A program made the position numbers and the translations under genes. 5,196 nucleotides of DNA, from positions 1 through 5,196 of the forward strand of contig DATAYF010000541.1 in assembly GCA_036272735.1 (NCBI GenBank). The letters are read 5' to 3'. Positions 1 to 5,166 of the stretch are shown here, piece by piece; the stretch's first letter is position 1; each line of letters opens with the position of its first letter. Source of the DNA: DATAYF01 sp036272735 (GTDB taxonomy: Bacteria; Chloroflexota; Ktedonobacteria; Ktedonobacterales; Ktedonobacteraceae). Below the pieces are notes generated by a model, which was not told where the DNA came from, did no database searches, and worked only from the letters and a program-made list of their open reading frames with translations.

Positions 1-9
1 ATAGCCAGC

Positions 10-1101
10 ATGATAAACCGAGACATTGCGCACCAGCGACTTCACAACCAATTGATCACCCGTCAATCCTTTGCAAAGCCCGACGAGGTGGTGACGTGGC
101 TGGGCGCTGTCCAGGCGCAGGATTACGCGGCGGCAAAATGGGCGCTTGGTCTGCGTCTGCCGGGCGCGACTGCCGACGATATCGAACAAGCATTCGCTGA
201 TGGCACTGTCCTGCGCACCCATGTGATGCGGCCCACCTGGCACTTTGTTTCACCAGCCGATATTCGCTGGCTGCTTGCGCTCACTGCTCCCCGCGTCAAT
301 GCCGCGAGTGCCTCTTATCATCGTAAGTTTGCATTAGACGACGCTACCTTCAGGTCTTGCAACGCTGCTTTGGTGAAAGCATTGCAGGGCGGCAAGCAGC
401 TTACCCGTCCCGAACTCGTGTCCGCGCTTCAACAAGCTGGCATTGTTGCGCGTGACACACTCCGTTTCGGCCTTATCATCATGCGTGCCGAATTGGACGG
501 CATCATATGCAGCGGCGCGAGACGAGGCAAACAATTCACCTATGCCCTGCTTGACGAGCGGGCACCACAGGCCAGGACGTTAGATCGCGACGAAGCTCTG
601 GCTGAACTTACCACGCGCTACTTTACCAGCCACGGCCCCGCGACCGTGCAAGATTTTGTGTGGTGGTCAGGCTTGACGGTGGCCGACGCGAGGTTGGGGC
701 TCGCAATGGTTGGGTCTCAACTTATGCGTGAGTTGATAGACGGCCAGGCGTACTGGTTTGCGACCTCTACACTCCCCACAAGGGATCTATCTCAGGCCGC
801 CTACCTGTTGCCGAATTTCGACGAGTACACGGTTGGTTATAAGGACCGTAGCGCCGCGTTTGACGCGACGCACACGAAAAAGCTGGAACCTCGGGGCGAT
901 ATCCTTTCTAGCCATGCGATTGTTCTGGACGGTCAGGTTGTCGGCACCTGGAAGCGTACGCTCAAAAAGGATGCCGTCACGATCACCCCGCTTTTCTTTA
1001 CTCCGCTGGACGAAGCCGCAACTGGTGCCTTTGTCGCGTCAGCGGAGCACTATGGGGCATTTCTTGAACTGCCCGTGCATGCTACCTTCCAGGTGCAATA
1101 G
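10..1101 (+). CDS. Winged-helix DNA glycosylase-like protein, AlkZ/YcaQ (HTH_42) family
   Basis: An intact 363-aa ORF that matches the HTH_42 winged-helix family, whose studied members (AlkZ, YcaQ/AlkX) are DNA glycosylases that remove bulky alkyl adducts or unhook interstrand crosslinks. Visible landmarks in family order are the N-terminal motif LGAVQAQDY with Gln35 and Gln37 in the QxQ position used by AlkZ-type enzymes (YcaQ-type enzymes have QxD), VMRPTWHFVSPADIRWLL (about residues 72-89), GPATVQDFVWWSGL (209-222), LLPNFDEYTVGYKDR (266-280) and VVGTWKR near 310-316. Length is normal for the family. There is no signal peptide or membrane segment, so it should be cytoplasmic. Only nine bases precede the ATG and no Shine-Dalgarno is visible, so a start further upstream cannot be excluded, although family similarity begins right at this N-terminus. 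It converges on drmB and overlaps its end by 20 bp. Family assignment is firm. Glycosylase activity and substrate are inferred from the motif. Confidence 0.92.
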   Translation: MINRDIAHQRLHNQLITRQSFAKPDEVVTWLGAVQAQDYAAAKWALGLRLPGATADDIEQAFADGTVLRTHVMRPTWHFVSPADIRWLLALTAPRVNAASASYHRKFALDDATFRSCNAALVKALQGGKQLTRPELVSALQQAGIVARDTLRFGLIIMRAELDGIICSGARRGKQFTYALLDERAPQARTLDRDEALAELTTRYFTSHGPATVQDFVWWSGLTVADARLGLAMVGSQLMRELIDGQAYWFATSTLPTRDLSQAAYLLPNFDEYTVGYKDRSAAFDATHTKKLEPRGDILSSHAIVLDGQVVGTWKRTLKKDAVTITPLFFTPLDEAATGAFVASAEHYGAFLELPVHATFQVQ

Positions 1102-2329
1102 CAAAGAACGCCAGGTTGTCGCGTTCGACGGTGGGCACCAGCACGGAACGATCCAGGTAGCGGTTCCCGCGTTCGCACGAGGTTTCCGGTGCGAACAAGC
1201 AGGCATGGCAGGTTGCACCGTGCAGCGTGTCATCTTCGAGCCGGACGTGCTCGGCGCATAGTGGGTCGGAGGCACAATAGCGCATGGCTTCCAGCGCCCC
1301 TTCAATATGGGCCCCGAGCTTTTCTCCCAGGCTGACCAATCCCCCAAGCGTGCCTTCACTGTCCGAGGCTGCTGTATACAGCAAGACGCCTGCCATGGCC
1401 CCGCCCTCTGCTTCTGGCTCTTGCGCATAGATGCGTTCGTGGATGCTGGCGGCGGCGTAACCACTTTCCAGAGCAAGTTGGCGCATCAGGGCATGCGCGA
1501 AGGTGTGCAGCAGCACGTAGCGCAGCGCGGGATAGTTGGCGTCGGGGTCTTCACGTTTGTGTGCTATGCGCCAGCGTTTGTGCGCCTCAAGGAAACGCTG
1601 ATTGTGCCGTTGCATCTCCGGCGTTTGCAGCCAGCTTCGTATAGCCTCCTCACGAAACTGTATAAATATGCCTTCGCCGCGCACTTCAGCGGCCGGAATC
1701 CAGGTAGGCGCTTTGCGCGAGAGGCGCATGATGTGCTCGGTGGGTAGCTCTACCTCTTCGGTGTAGTCGCTGAGCGATTCGATGCGCGTAAAGCCGATCA
1801 ACGCACTGACTTCGCGCAACCTTTTGACGAGCACAACCTGTTCGATCACATCCGTGTATTGTGGCGGCACATTGGTCGTGCTGGCCTCGAAATCTAGCGT
1901 GTGGGGAACCTGTTGGGGATCGCGCAGCACCGCCCATTCCGGCCCCTTGAGGTCTTCTGGTCTGGCCGCAGTGGTCTCGATCATACTGTACTTTTTCTGC
2001 TCGATGCGCTGCCAGATGAGGTCTGGCGTGTGACCGGCAAACGCGGCTTGAAGTTGCTTGTTGTACTTCAGCGCGTGCGGCAGTTCCTCGGCGCTTTCCA
2101 GTTCTTCCAGATTATCCCAATGCCTGGCGATCAGCGCGTTGAGCGGGTCGTCAACGGTGGGCAGCGAGAGCGTGGTGTAGACGAGTGGGAACCAGACGTT
2201 CGAAGGCGGAAAGCAGGATGGTATGGGTTTTGTCCTCACACTTGCGCCTGTTTTTGAGGCGCAGGTGCGGACTGTGCCCGCTACACACTGGCTGGTAGAC
2301 GCGATCATCGTCGTCGCGGCTGAACGCAT
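1082..2329 (-). CDS. drmB: DrmB C-terminal fragment (DUF1998) as an open frame
   Basis: A 415-aa open frame in which only the part from about position 2202 downward (SNVWFPLVYTTLSLP onward, residue 43 or so) is genuine DrmB. The first 42 residues (MRSAATTMIAS...) are the +1 shadow of the N-terminal fragment and should not be annotated as protein. The genuine part contains the conserved helix RYVLLHTFAHALMRQLALE, the strand SEGTLGGLVSLGE, SDPLCAEH, and the terminal cysteine cluster with Cys374, Cys377 and Cys385 followed by RGNRYLDRSVLVPT, all classic DUF1998. No plausible ribosome binding site supports independent initiation, so without repair of the frameshift this half would not be made. 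The TAG at 1084-1082 lies inside the end of the convergent glycosylase-like gene. Confidence 0.8.
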   Translation of the reverse strand: MRSAATTMIASTSQCVAGTVRTCASKTGASVRTKPIPSCFPPSNVWFPLVYTTLSLPTVDDPLNALIARHWDNLEELESAEELPHALKYNKQLQAAFAGHTPDLIWQRIEQKKYSMIETTAARPEDLKGPEWAVLRDPQQVPHTLDFEASTTNVPPQYTDVIEQVVLVKRLREVSALIGFTRIESLSDYTEEVELPTEHIMRLSRKAPTWIPAAEVRGEGIFIQFREEAIRSWLQTPEMQRHNQRFLEAHKRWRIAHKREDPDANYPALRYVLLHTFAHALMRQLALESGYAAASIHERIYAQEPEAEGGAMAGVLLYTAASDSEGTLGGLVSLGEKLGAHIEGALEAMRYCASDPLCAEHVRLEDDTLHGATCHACLFAPETSCERGNRYLDRSVLVPTVERDNLAFFAIAPGR

Positions 2330-2933
2330 CGGACATGGGACGGCGCTCGTTACACGTCAGGCATTTGACATAAATGCCCGCCGTCTCGCCTGTGACGCCG
2401 AACTCCTGAAGTTGCAACGTTGAATTGCAGGGTCGATTGCCATGCACAAAATGCTGCCAGGGAAAGTCGTCAAGATGACCACCCTCGCAGGCAATCATGA
2501 AACGGGCTGGAAAAACGATAGGATTACGAGCCTTATTACATCTTTCGTGCCGGTAGCACGTGCGTTCGGGTCGGCGTGGATTGGGTATGAGCTTGAAGTG
2601 ATCATCCTCGATAGGCGCGAGCAAGCGGCAGTACGAGCAGACCAGCCAGCGTGGAAAGTTGATCACGGGCACGCCGACCGGGTTAGGGCTGTAGGGGCTG
2701 TCCATTTCACCGATGGGCGGCTGATACAGCGCTGCAACCTGTGGTCCCCGAATAGTGCGCACGACCGCCAGCAGCCGCTCCTCCTCCAATACTTCGGCTT
2801 TGCTGATGCCCCAATCGTCCAGGCTCATAATCATCGTCGAGATGTGGGGCATGTCGATGATCGCCCCCACGCCGTAGGACCACAGGAGCTGGCTGGGGCG
2901 AATGTCGCCTATCTGGTATTTTTGCTGCTTCAT
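2151..2933 (-). CDS. drmB: DrmB N-terminal fragment (zinc-finger half) as an open frame
   Basis: This 260-aa open frame is the authentic DrmB N-terminal half up to about residue 242. The last 18 or so residues (from FERLVPT onward) are out-of-frame readthrough of the segment that should encode SNVWFPLV. It carries most of the zinc ligands: Cys99 and Cys102, Cys126, Cys132, Cys149 in CEGGHLDDFPW, Cys191 and Cys194, Cys217 and Cys232. The ATG at 2933 is supported by AAGGAGG ten bases upstream and by the 4-bp ATGA overlap with drmA. If the frameshift is real, this is the only DrmB polypeptide that would be made, and it lacks the whole DUF1998 C-terminal region, so it is probably non-functional. 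Confidence 0.8.
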   Translation of the reverse strand: MKQQKYQIGDIRPSQLLWSYGVGAIIDMPHISTMIMSLDDWGISKAEVLEEERLLAVVRTIRGPQVAALYQPPIGEMDSPYSPNPVGVPVINFPRWLVCSYCRLLAPIEDDHFKLIPNPRRPERTCYRHERCNKARNPIVFPARFMIACEGGHLDDFPWQHFVHGNRPCNSTLQLQEFGVTGETAGIYVKCLTCNERRPMSDAFSRDDDDRVYQPVCSGHSPHLRLKNRRKCEDKTHTILLSAFERLVPTRLHHALAAHR

Positions 2934-3856
2934 GCTTCTATTTCCTCCTTGCCTTCTGCGGACTCTTCAGTAATGCTTTCGTCGTCATCCATATTTTCGC
3001 TGCTGCCCGATACTTTATAATCGCGGGTATCGAGGGCCAGGTGGACGCCCGGCTCGACGTTGCGCAGCGAATTCAGGCAGGTAAAATCCTCCCAGCGTCC
3101 CATTTGGGGCTGTTTGAGCAGGCCAACCGTATTATTCGCATCTTTTTGTGTCTTATAGCCAAGACTGGTACGTTTATTGGCCTCCTCTAGCCAGTGTTGT
3201 TTGAGCTTCGCCAGGTCGTCGCCGATGCGTTCGACAATTTCGGCGCTATTCGTGATCTCTTGCGCCCGTTGCAGGATGGTGGCTATGGCGTTGTCGAAGT
3301 TGGCCTGCTCGTCTTTGACGTGCCCGGCGCTGTCGTTCTTGTTAAAGCGCGGACCAGCCAGGCGTATCAAGCTGGTGAGCAGTGCAGCCAGGCCACGATC
3401 AAGCGCGCGGGGCGCGAAGGGCGTGACGGAGAGCGCTTCGACCTGCTGATAGAAGGTGGCATGGTAATACTCGAATTGCTCGTAATGCGAGAAGTCGCGT
3501 GGGCGCGCCCAGTTGTAGACGACGCAGACCAGGCCGGGATGACTGCGCCCAACACGGCTGGTGGCCTGGATATACTCGGCGGTGGTCTTCGGCTGGCCAT
3601 CCACCACCATCAGGCCCAGGCGCTTGACGTCGACGCCAACCGAGATCATGCTGGTTGCCAGCAGCACATCAATCGGTCTGACCTGCCCCTTCTCACTTTT
3701 CTCCTTGCCGCTGCTCGTGCTGTGCTGTCGGCCTCGGCCAGCGTGCGCATATCCAGGCACAGCCCGTTGAGCGCCGGTAGCTCGTCGAGCGTGGGCGCTT
3801 CGGTGGCTGGAACATCGTAGTGCGGGACGAAGCTGGTTGTGAGCCGTAGTGCACAC
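2930..3856 (-). CDS. drmA: DrmA C-terminal helicase lobe fragment
   Basis: A 308-aa open frame whose first roughly 45 residues (MCTTAHNQLRPALRC...) are the wrong frame of the middle fragment; genuine DrmA starts around STSSGKEKSEK, position 3722 or lower. It then carries PIDVLLATSMISVGVDVKRLG (61-81), GQPKTTAEYIQATSRVGR (87-104, the arginine-finger motif VI), YNWARPRDFSHYEQFEYYH (114-132), VEALSVTPFAPRALDRG (139-155) and the C-terminal NSLRNVEPGVHL (262-273), ending in an acidic tail. This is the second RecA-like lobe plus the DrmA C-terminal extension. With the first RecA lobe absent it cannot bind and hydrolyse ATP normally. Its TGA at 2932-2930 overlaps the drmB ATG, as in intact operons. 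Confidence 0.8.
   Translation of the reverse strand: MCTTAHNQLRPALRCSSHRSAHARRATGAQRAVPGYAHAGRGRQHSTSSGKEKSEKGQVRPIDVLLATSMISVGVDVKRLGLMVVDGQPKTTAEYIQATSRVGRSHPGLVCVVYNWARPRDFSHYEQFEYYHATFYQQVEALSVTPFAPRALDRGLAALLTSLIRLAGPRFNKNDSAGHVKDEQANFDNAIATILQRAQEITNSAEIVERIGDDLAKLKQHWLEEANKRTSLGYKTQKDANNTVGLLKQPQMGRWEDFTCLNSLRNVEPGVHLALDTRDYKVSGSSENMDDDESITEESAEGKEEIEA
2944..2950 (-). promoter_or_regulatory. Strong ribosome binding site of drmB
   Basis: On the - strand AAGGAGG lies ten bases before the drmB ATG at 2933, inside the acidic tail codons of drmA. It fixes the drmB start and, with the ATGA overlap at 2933-2930, indicates coupled translation of the two DISARM genes. Confidence 0.75.
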
Positions 3857-4074
3857 GTGGGATCGTCTGCTGGCGTCTCGGCGTGTACGCTGATGCCGTG
3901 CCCCATGGCAAAACTGACATGATGGCGGTAAAGCATCGCCATGGCCTGGTCTTCCGCTTTGCGGGCGCGCTGGCCCTGCTGAGTCTGTGGGCTCTGTGGG
4001 CTCTGTAGGCCGCTCTGGAAGATGGGGCCGCTGTCGGCTGCTTCGACGCGTAATTCTGGCTGGAAGAGGTACAT
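3646..4074 (-). CDS. drmA: DrmA middle fragment after the premature stop
   Basis: Genuine DrmA sequence in the same frame as the N-terminal fragment (4644 minus 4074 is a multiple of three), so the piece in between, ERPQKLVDR, is also DrmA. It reads MYLFQPELRVEAAD, an SPQ-rich insert encoded by a 9-bp tandem repeat, AMLYRHHVSFAMGHGISVHAE, FVPHYDVP and LNGLCLDMRTLAEAD. From about position 3732 down the reading (STARAAARRKVRRG...) is out of frame with the helicase domain and is junk up to the stop at 3646. The ATG at 4074 is an internal methionine, not a supported start. Not expected to be translated on its own. Confidence 0.65.
   Translation of the reverse strand: MYLFQPELRVEAADSGPIFQSGLQSPQSPQTQQGQRARKAEDQAMAMLYRHHVSFAMGHGISVHAETPADDPTCALRLTTSFVPHYDVPATEAPTLDELPALNGLCLDMRTLAEADSTARAAARRKVRRGRSDRLMCCWQPA
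3702..3732 (-). other. Probable deletion junction inside drmA
   Basis: On the - strand the DrmA N-terminal region reads correctly down to LAEAD (about 3730), while the C-terminal helicase lobe reads correctly from about STSSGKEK in another frame (net -1). The central ATPase region expected between them is missing. A 5-bp tandem duplication (GTGCT twice, + strand 3717-3726) lies at the joint. The exact breakpoint cannot be fixed without an intact homologue. Confidence 0.65.
3985..4011. repeat. 9-bp tandem repeat in drmA (about three copies)
   Basis: On the + strand CTGTGGGCT occurs twice in tandem (3985-3993, 3994-4002) followed by a degenerate third copy CTGTAGGCC. On the coding strand it encodes the Ser-Pro-Gln stretch LQSPQSPQTQQ in a loop of the DrmA N-terminal region. 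Unit length is a multiple of three, so copy number changes keep the frame. Confidence 0.7.
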
Positions 4075-4101
4075 CCGGTCTACAAGTTTCTGGGGGCGTT
4101 C

Positions 4102-4644
4102 TTACCCGTTAATCAGGAACAGCGAAACCATCCAGCAGGCGTCGGTGCGTCTGATGATTGCTCGTAGCTCGACCTCCGGCTGTTCCGTTGCTTCGGGATG
4201 CCACGGCTCACTACGCCCATCGCGCAGCGGCAGCAGGTAGCTCCCACCACGTGGCGTACGTCGCCAGATGGGCTTGGGATTGCCCGTTTTTTCATTGGTG
4301 AGCGACTCGCTCCCCACGCGCTGATAGTGCCCCCAGCCAACCGTTACCTTGATATGCGTCGCGCCTGGGTCGACGCGAAAGCTCATGCCCATGGTTGATG
4401 GCGTGAAGCTGATGGTCTGCGTGTTGTCGCTATCGAGCGTGCCCGTATCCTCCGCGCCCTCCTCCAACGGATCGTTATTGTCCTGGTCTTCGGGCAAGGT
4501 TTGCGTATCTTTGGGGGCCAGCATGCCGATCAAGTAGCGCTCATACACGTGTTTGTTGACAACCTCTTCTTCCTCGCCGCCCGCCGGGCCCAGCAGATCG
4601 CGCACCACCAGCGCTTCCAGTTCGGCCTGCGTCGGGGCCTGCAA
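4102..4644 (-). CDS. drmA: DrmA N-terminal fragment
   Basis: A 180-aa open frame covering the DrmA N-terminal domain. Residues 10-20 (EALVVRDLLGP) and 33-44 (VYERYLIGMLAP) are the usual start of DrmA proteins, followed by an acidic linker (50-74) and a beta-rich region FTPSTMGMSFRVDPG (80-94) with KVTVGWGHY. It ends at LFLING followed by TAA at 4104-4102. The same frame stays open beyond the stop and continues with family-like sequence, so the stop is premature; a CAA (Gln) to TAA change would explain it. The start shown is TTG at 4644, with no recognisable ribosome binding site, and the real initiation was probably upstream, before the frameshift. A fragment of this kind has no enzymatic motif. 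Confidence 0.75.
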   Translation of the reverse strand: MQAPTQAELEALVVRDLLGPAGGEEEEVVNKHVYERYLIGMLAPKDTQTLPEDQDNNDPLEEGAEDTGTLDSDNTQTISFTPSTMGMSFRVDPGATHIKVTVGWGHYQRVGSESLTNEKTGNPKPIWRRTPRGGSYLLPLRDGRSEPWHPEATEQPEVELRAIIRRTDACWMVSLFLING

Positions 4645-5075
4645 TAGTGGGGCGGTGATGATTTGTGCTGGCAGCTTGCGTCCTCCTCCTCTACCTCAAC
4701 GTGATTTTCCTCTTCTGGCAGCCATAGATCGGGGCTGGTCTCCTCTGCTAGTGGCGTCGCCGCACCTTCAGCAGTGTCGTCATCTATTTCCGTTCCTGTT
4801 TCTAGTGTTGCTGGCGTCAATGCCAGTGGATGTTCGAACAGCTCGATAATGCTGCTCTCAAGCTCGTGCGGAATAGTCTCTGCGCCGATCACCTCGGCGT
4901 GCTCATCGGCGTCGAGTCCAGCCAGCAGCACCGCCAGTTGTTCCATCGAAGTATCGCCCGCGACCGTGCTCCAATCGAGCCGAATATCGCCCCTGTGCAA
5001 GCTCTGGTTGAGCGCAACCAGTTCCAACACGCCGGGCAGCTTATGTGGCAGAAAGATCGTTTCCACAACATGCAT
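4530..5075 (-). CDS. Small acidic protein of unknown function, first gene of the DISARM operon
   Basis: I do not recognise this protein with confidence. The 181-aa open frame has a plausible globular N-terminal part (residues 1-85: IFLPHKLPGVLELVALNQ, RGDIRLDWSTVAGD, MEQLAVLLAGLDADE, AEVIGAETIPHELESSIIELF) and then an acidic, threonine-rich stretch to about residue 134 (HVEVEEEDA). From there (SCQHKSSPPHYCRPRRR...) the composition flips to Arg, Cys and Trp, which is drmA read in the wrong frame. So the true product either ended near 4680 or continued into drmA before a 1-base loss. The hydrophobic strand plus LDWS and following helix weakly resembles a STAS-like fold; this is a guess. The ATG at 5075 directly abuts AAAAGG with no spacer; GTG at 5066-5064 (residue 4) would have normal spacing and may be the real start. 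It lies just downstream of the promoter. Confidence 0.6.
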   Translation of the reverse strand: MHVVETIFLPHKLPGVLELVALNQSLHRGDIRLDWSTVAGDTSMEQLAVLLAGLDADEHAEVIGAETIPHELESSIIELFEHPLALTPATLETGTEIDDDTAEGAATPLAEETSPDLWLPEEENHVEVEEEDASCQHKSSPPHYCRPRRRPNWKRWWCAICWARRAARKKRLSTNTCMSAT

Positions 5076-5089
5076 CCTTTTATTTGTAT

Positions 5090-5095
5090 ATTATA
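5090..5095 (-). promoter_or_regulatory. -10 element of the operon promoter
   Basis: On the - strand a perfect TATAAT sits about 15 bases before the first ATG (5075), in an AT-rich stretch unlike the coding DNA. With a 17-bp spacer the -35 would be at 5113-5118 (ATAGTA), matching only two of six consensus bases, so the promoter probably needs an activator. The predicted transcript start near 5083 leaves a very short leader. There is no experimental support. Confidence 0.55.
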
Positions 5096-5124
5096 GCGTA
5101 AAATGTAAAAATTACTATGGTTGT

Positions 5125-5166
5125 CGTGATTGCCGTGAAATATGCAAAAACTGTGATCCTCGTGAA
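5125..5166. promoter_or_regulatory. Phased CGTGA repeats, possible regulator binding site
   Basis: On the + strand the pentamers CGTGA (5125), CGTGA (5134), TGTGA (5152) and CGTGA (5161) all fall on a 9-bp grid with one position (5143) degenerate. Viewed as pairs, CGTGATTGCCGTGAA and TGTGATCCTCGTGAA are a 27-bp-spaced direct repeat identical at 11 of 15 positions. The cluster begins right behind the weak -35 of the operon promoter, the usual place for an activator. The regulator is unknown. Confidence 0.4.

Larger units (their letters stand above)
1082..2933 (-). pseudogene. drmB: drmB, DISARM DUF1998 protein, interrupted by one frameshift
   Basis: Read across one frameshift near 2203 this is a full-length DrmB of about 617 codons, normal for the family. 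DrmB is the DUF1998 zinc-binding partner of the DrmA helicase in DISARM, a phage defence system acting on incoming DNA in the cytoplasm. The N-terminal part has the family opening (YGVGAIIDMP near 20-29), paired cysteines CSYC, the signature ACEGGHLDDFPW near 148-159, and CLTC. The C-terminal part has HTFAHALMRQLALESGY, YTAASDSEGTLGG, CHACLFAPETSC and ERGNRYLDRS. In the coding strand the frame breaks inside GCCTTCGAACGTCTGG: dropping one T gives ...LLSASNVWFPLV, the expected family sequence. The start overlaps the drmA stop as ATGA and has a strong ribosome binding site, so the two were translationally coupled. The lesion may be a real single-base insertion or a sequencing error; everything else looks intact. 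Confidence 0.9.
2930..4695 (-). pseudogene. drmA: drmA, DISARM helicase remnant with nonsense codon and internal deletion
   Basis: DrmA is the superfamily 2-type helicase of DISARM, normally over 1,000 aa. Here about 590 codons remain in three blocks. The N-terminal block (4644-4105) has LVVRDLLGP, YERYLIGMLAP and STMGMSFRVDPGATHIKVTVGWGHY. After an in-frame TAA at 4104-4102 the same frame continues with MYLFQPELRVEA, FAMGHGISVHAE and LCLDMRTLAEAD. Near 3702-3732 the frame changes and the text jumps straight to the C-terminal helicase lobe (DVLLATSMISVGVDV, motif V-like; YIQATSRVGR, motif VI-like). The central region that carries the Walker A (family form GGGKTE) and DExH motifs is absent, so the ATPase cannot work. 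The 5' end is also broken: this frame is open only from 4695, has no ATG, and its first usable start is TTG at 4644 with no Shine-Dalgarno. Identification as DrmA is strong because of the adjacent drmB. Exact deletion size needs an intact homologue. Confidence 0.88.

Noticed and set aside
1082..1101. Transcription terminator between drmB and the glycosylase-like gene
   Set aside because: The genes overlap and I see no GC-rich hairpin followed by a T-run there.
758..1261. 167-codon + strand frame overlapping the end of the glycosylase-like gene
   Set aside because: It is a shadow frame of the AlkZ-like gene and then antisense to drmB; low-complexity Arg/Ser-rich sequence.
2195..2225. Programmed ribosomal frameshift in drmB
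   Set aside because: No canonical slippery heptamer or shift-stimulating stop context is seen, and a simple one-base insertion explains it fully.
2442..3020. 192-codon open frame on the + strand
   Set aside because: It is antisense to the well-supported start of drmB and the end of drmA; no motif is visible in it.
3194..3820. 208-codon open frame on the + strand
   Set aside because: It is antisense to the DrmA helicase region, has no family resemblance or ribosome binding site, and arises from the codon bias of the opposite strand.
2930..3856. A novel stand-alone mini-helicase starting at 3856
   Set aside because: Its first 45 or so residues are the wrong reading frame of conserved DrmA sequence, and a single RecA lobe without Walker A is not a working helicase.
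4675..4695. Phase-variable repeat controlling drmA
   Set aside because: The GGA run is a triplet repeat, so copy-number changes would not alter the frame.
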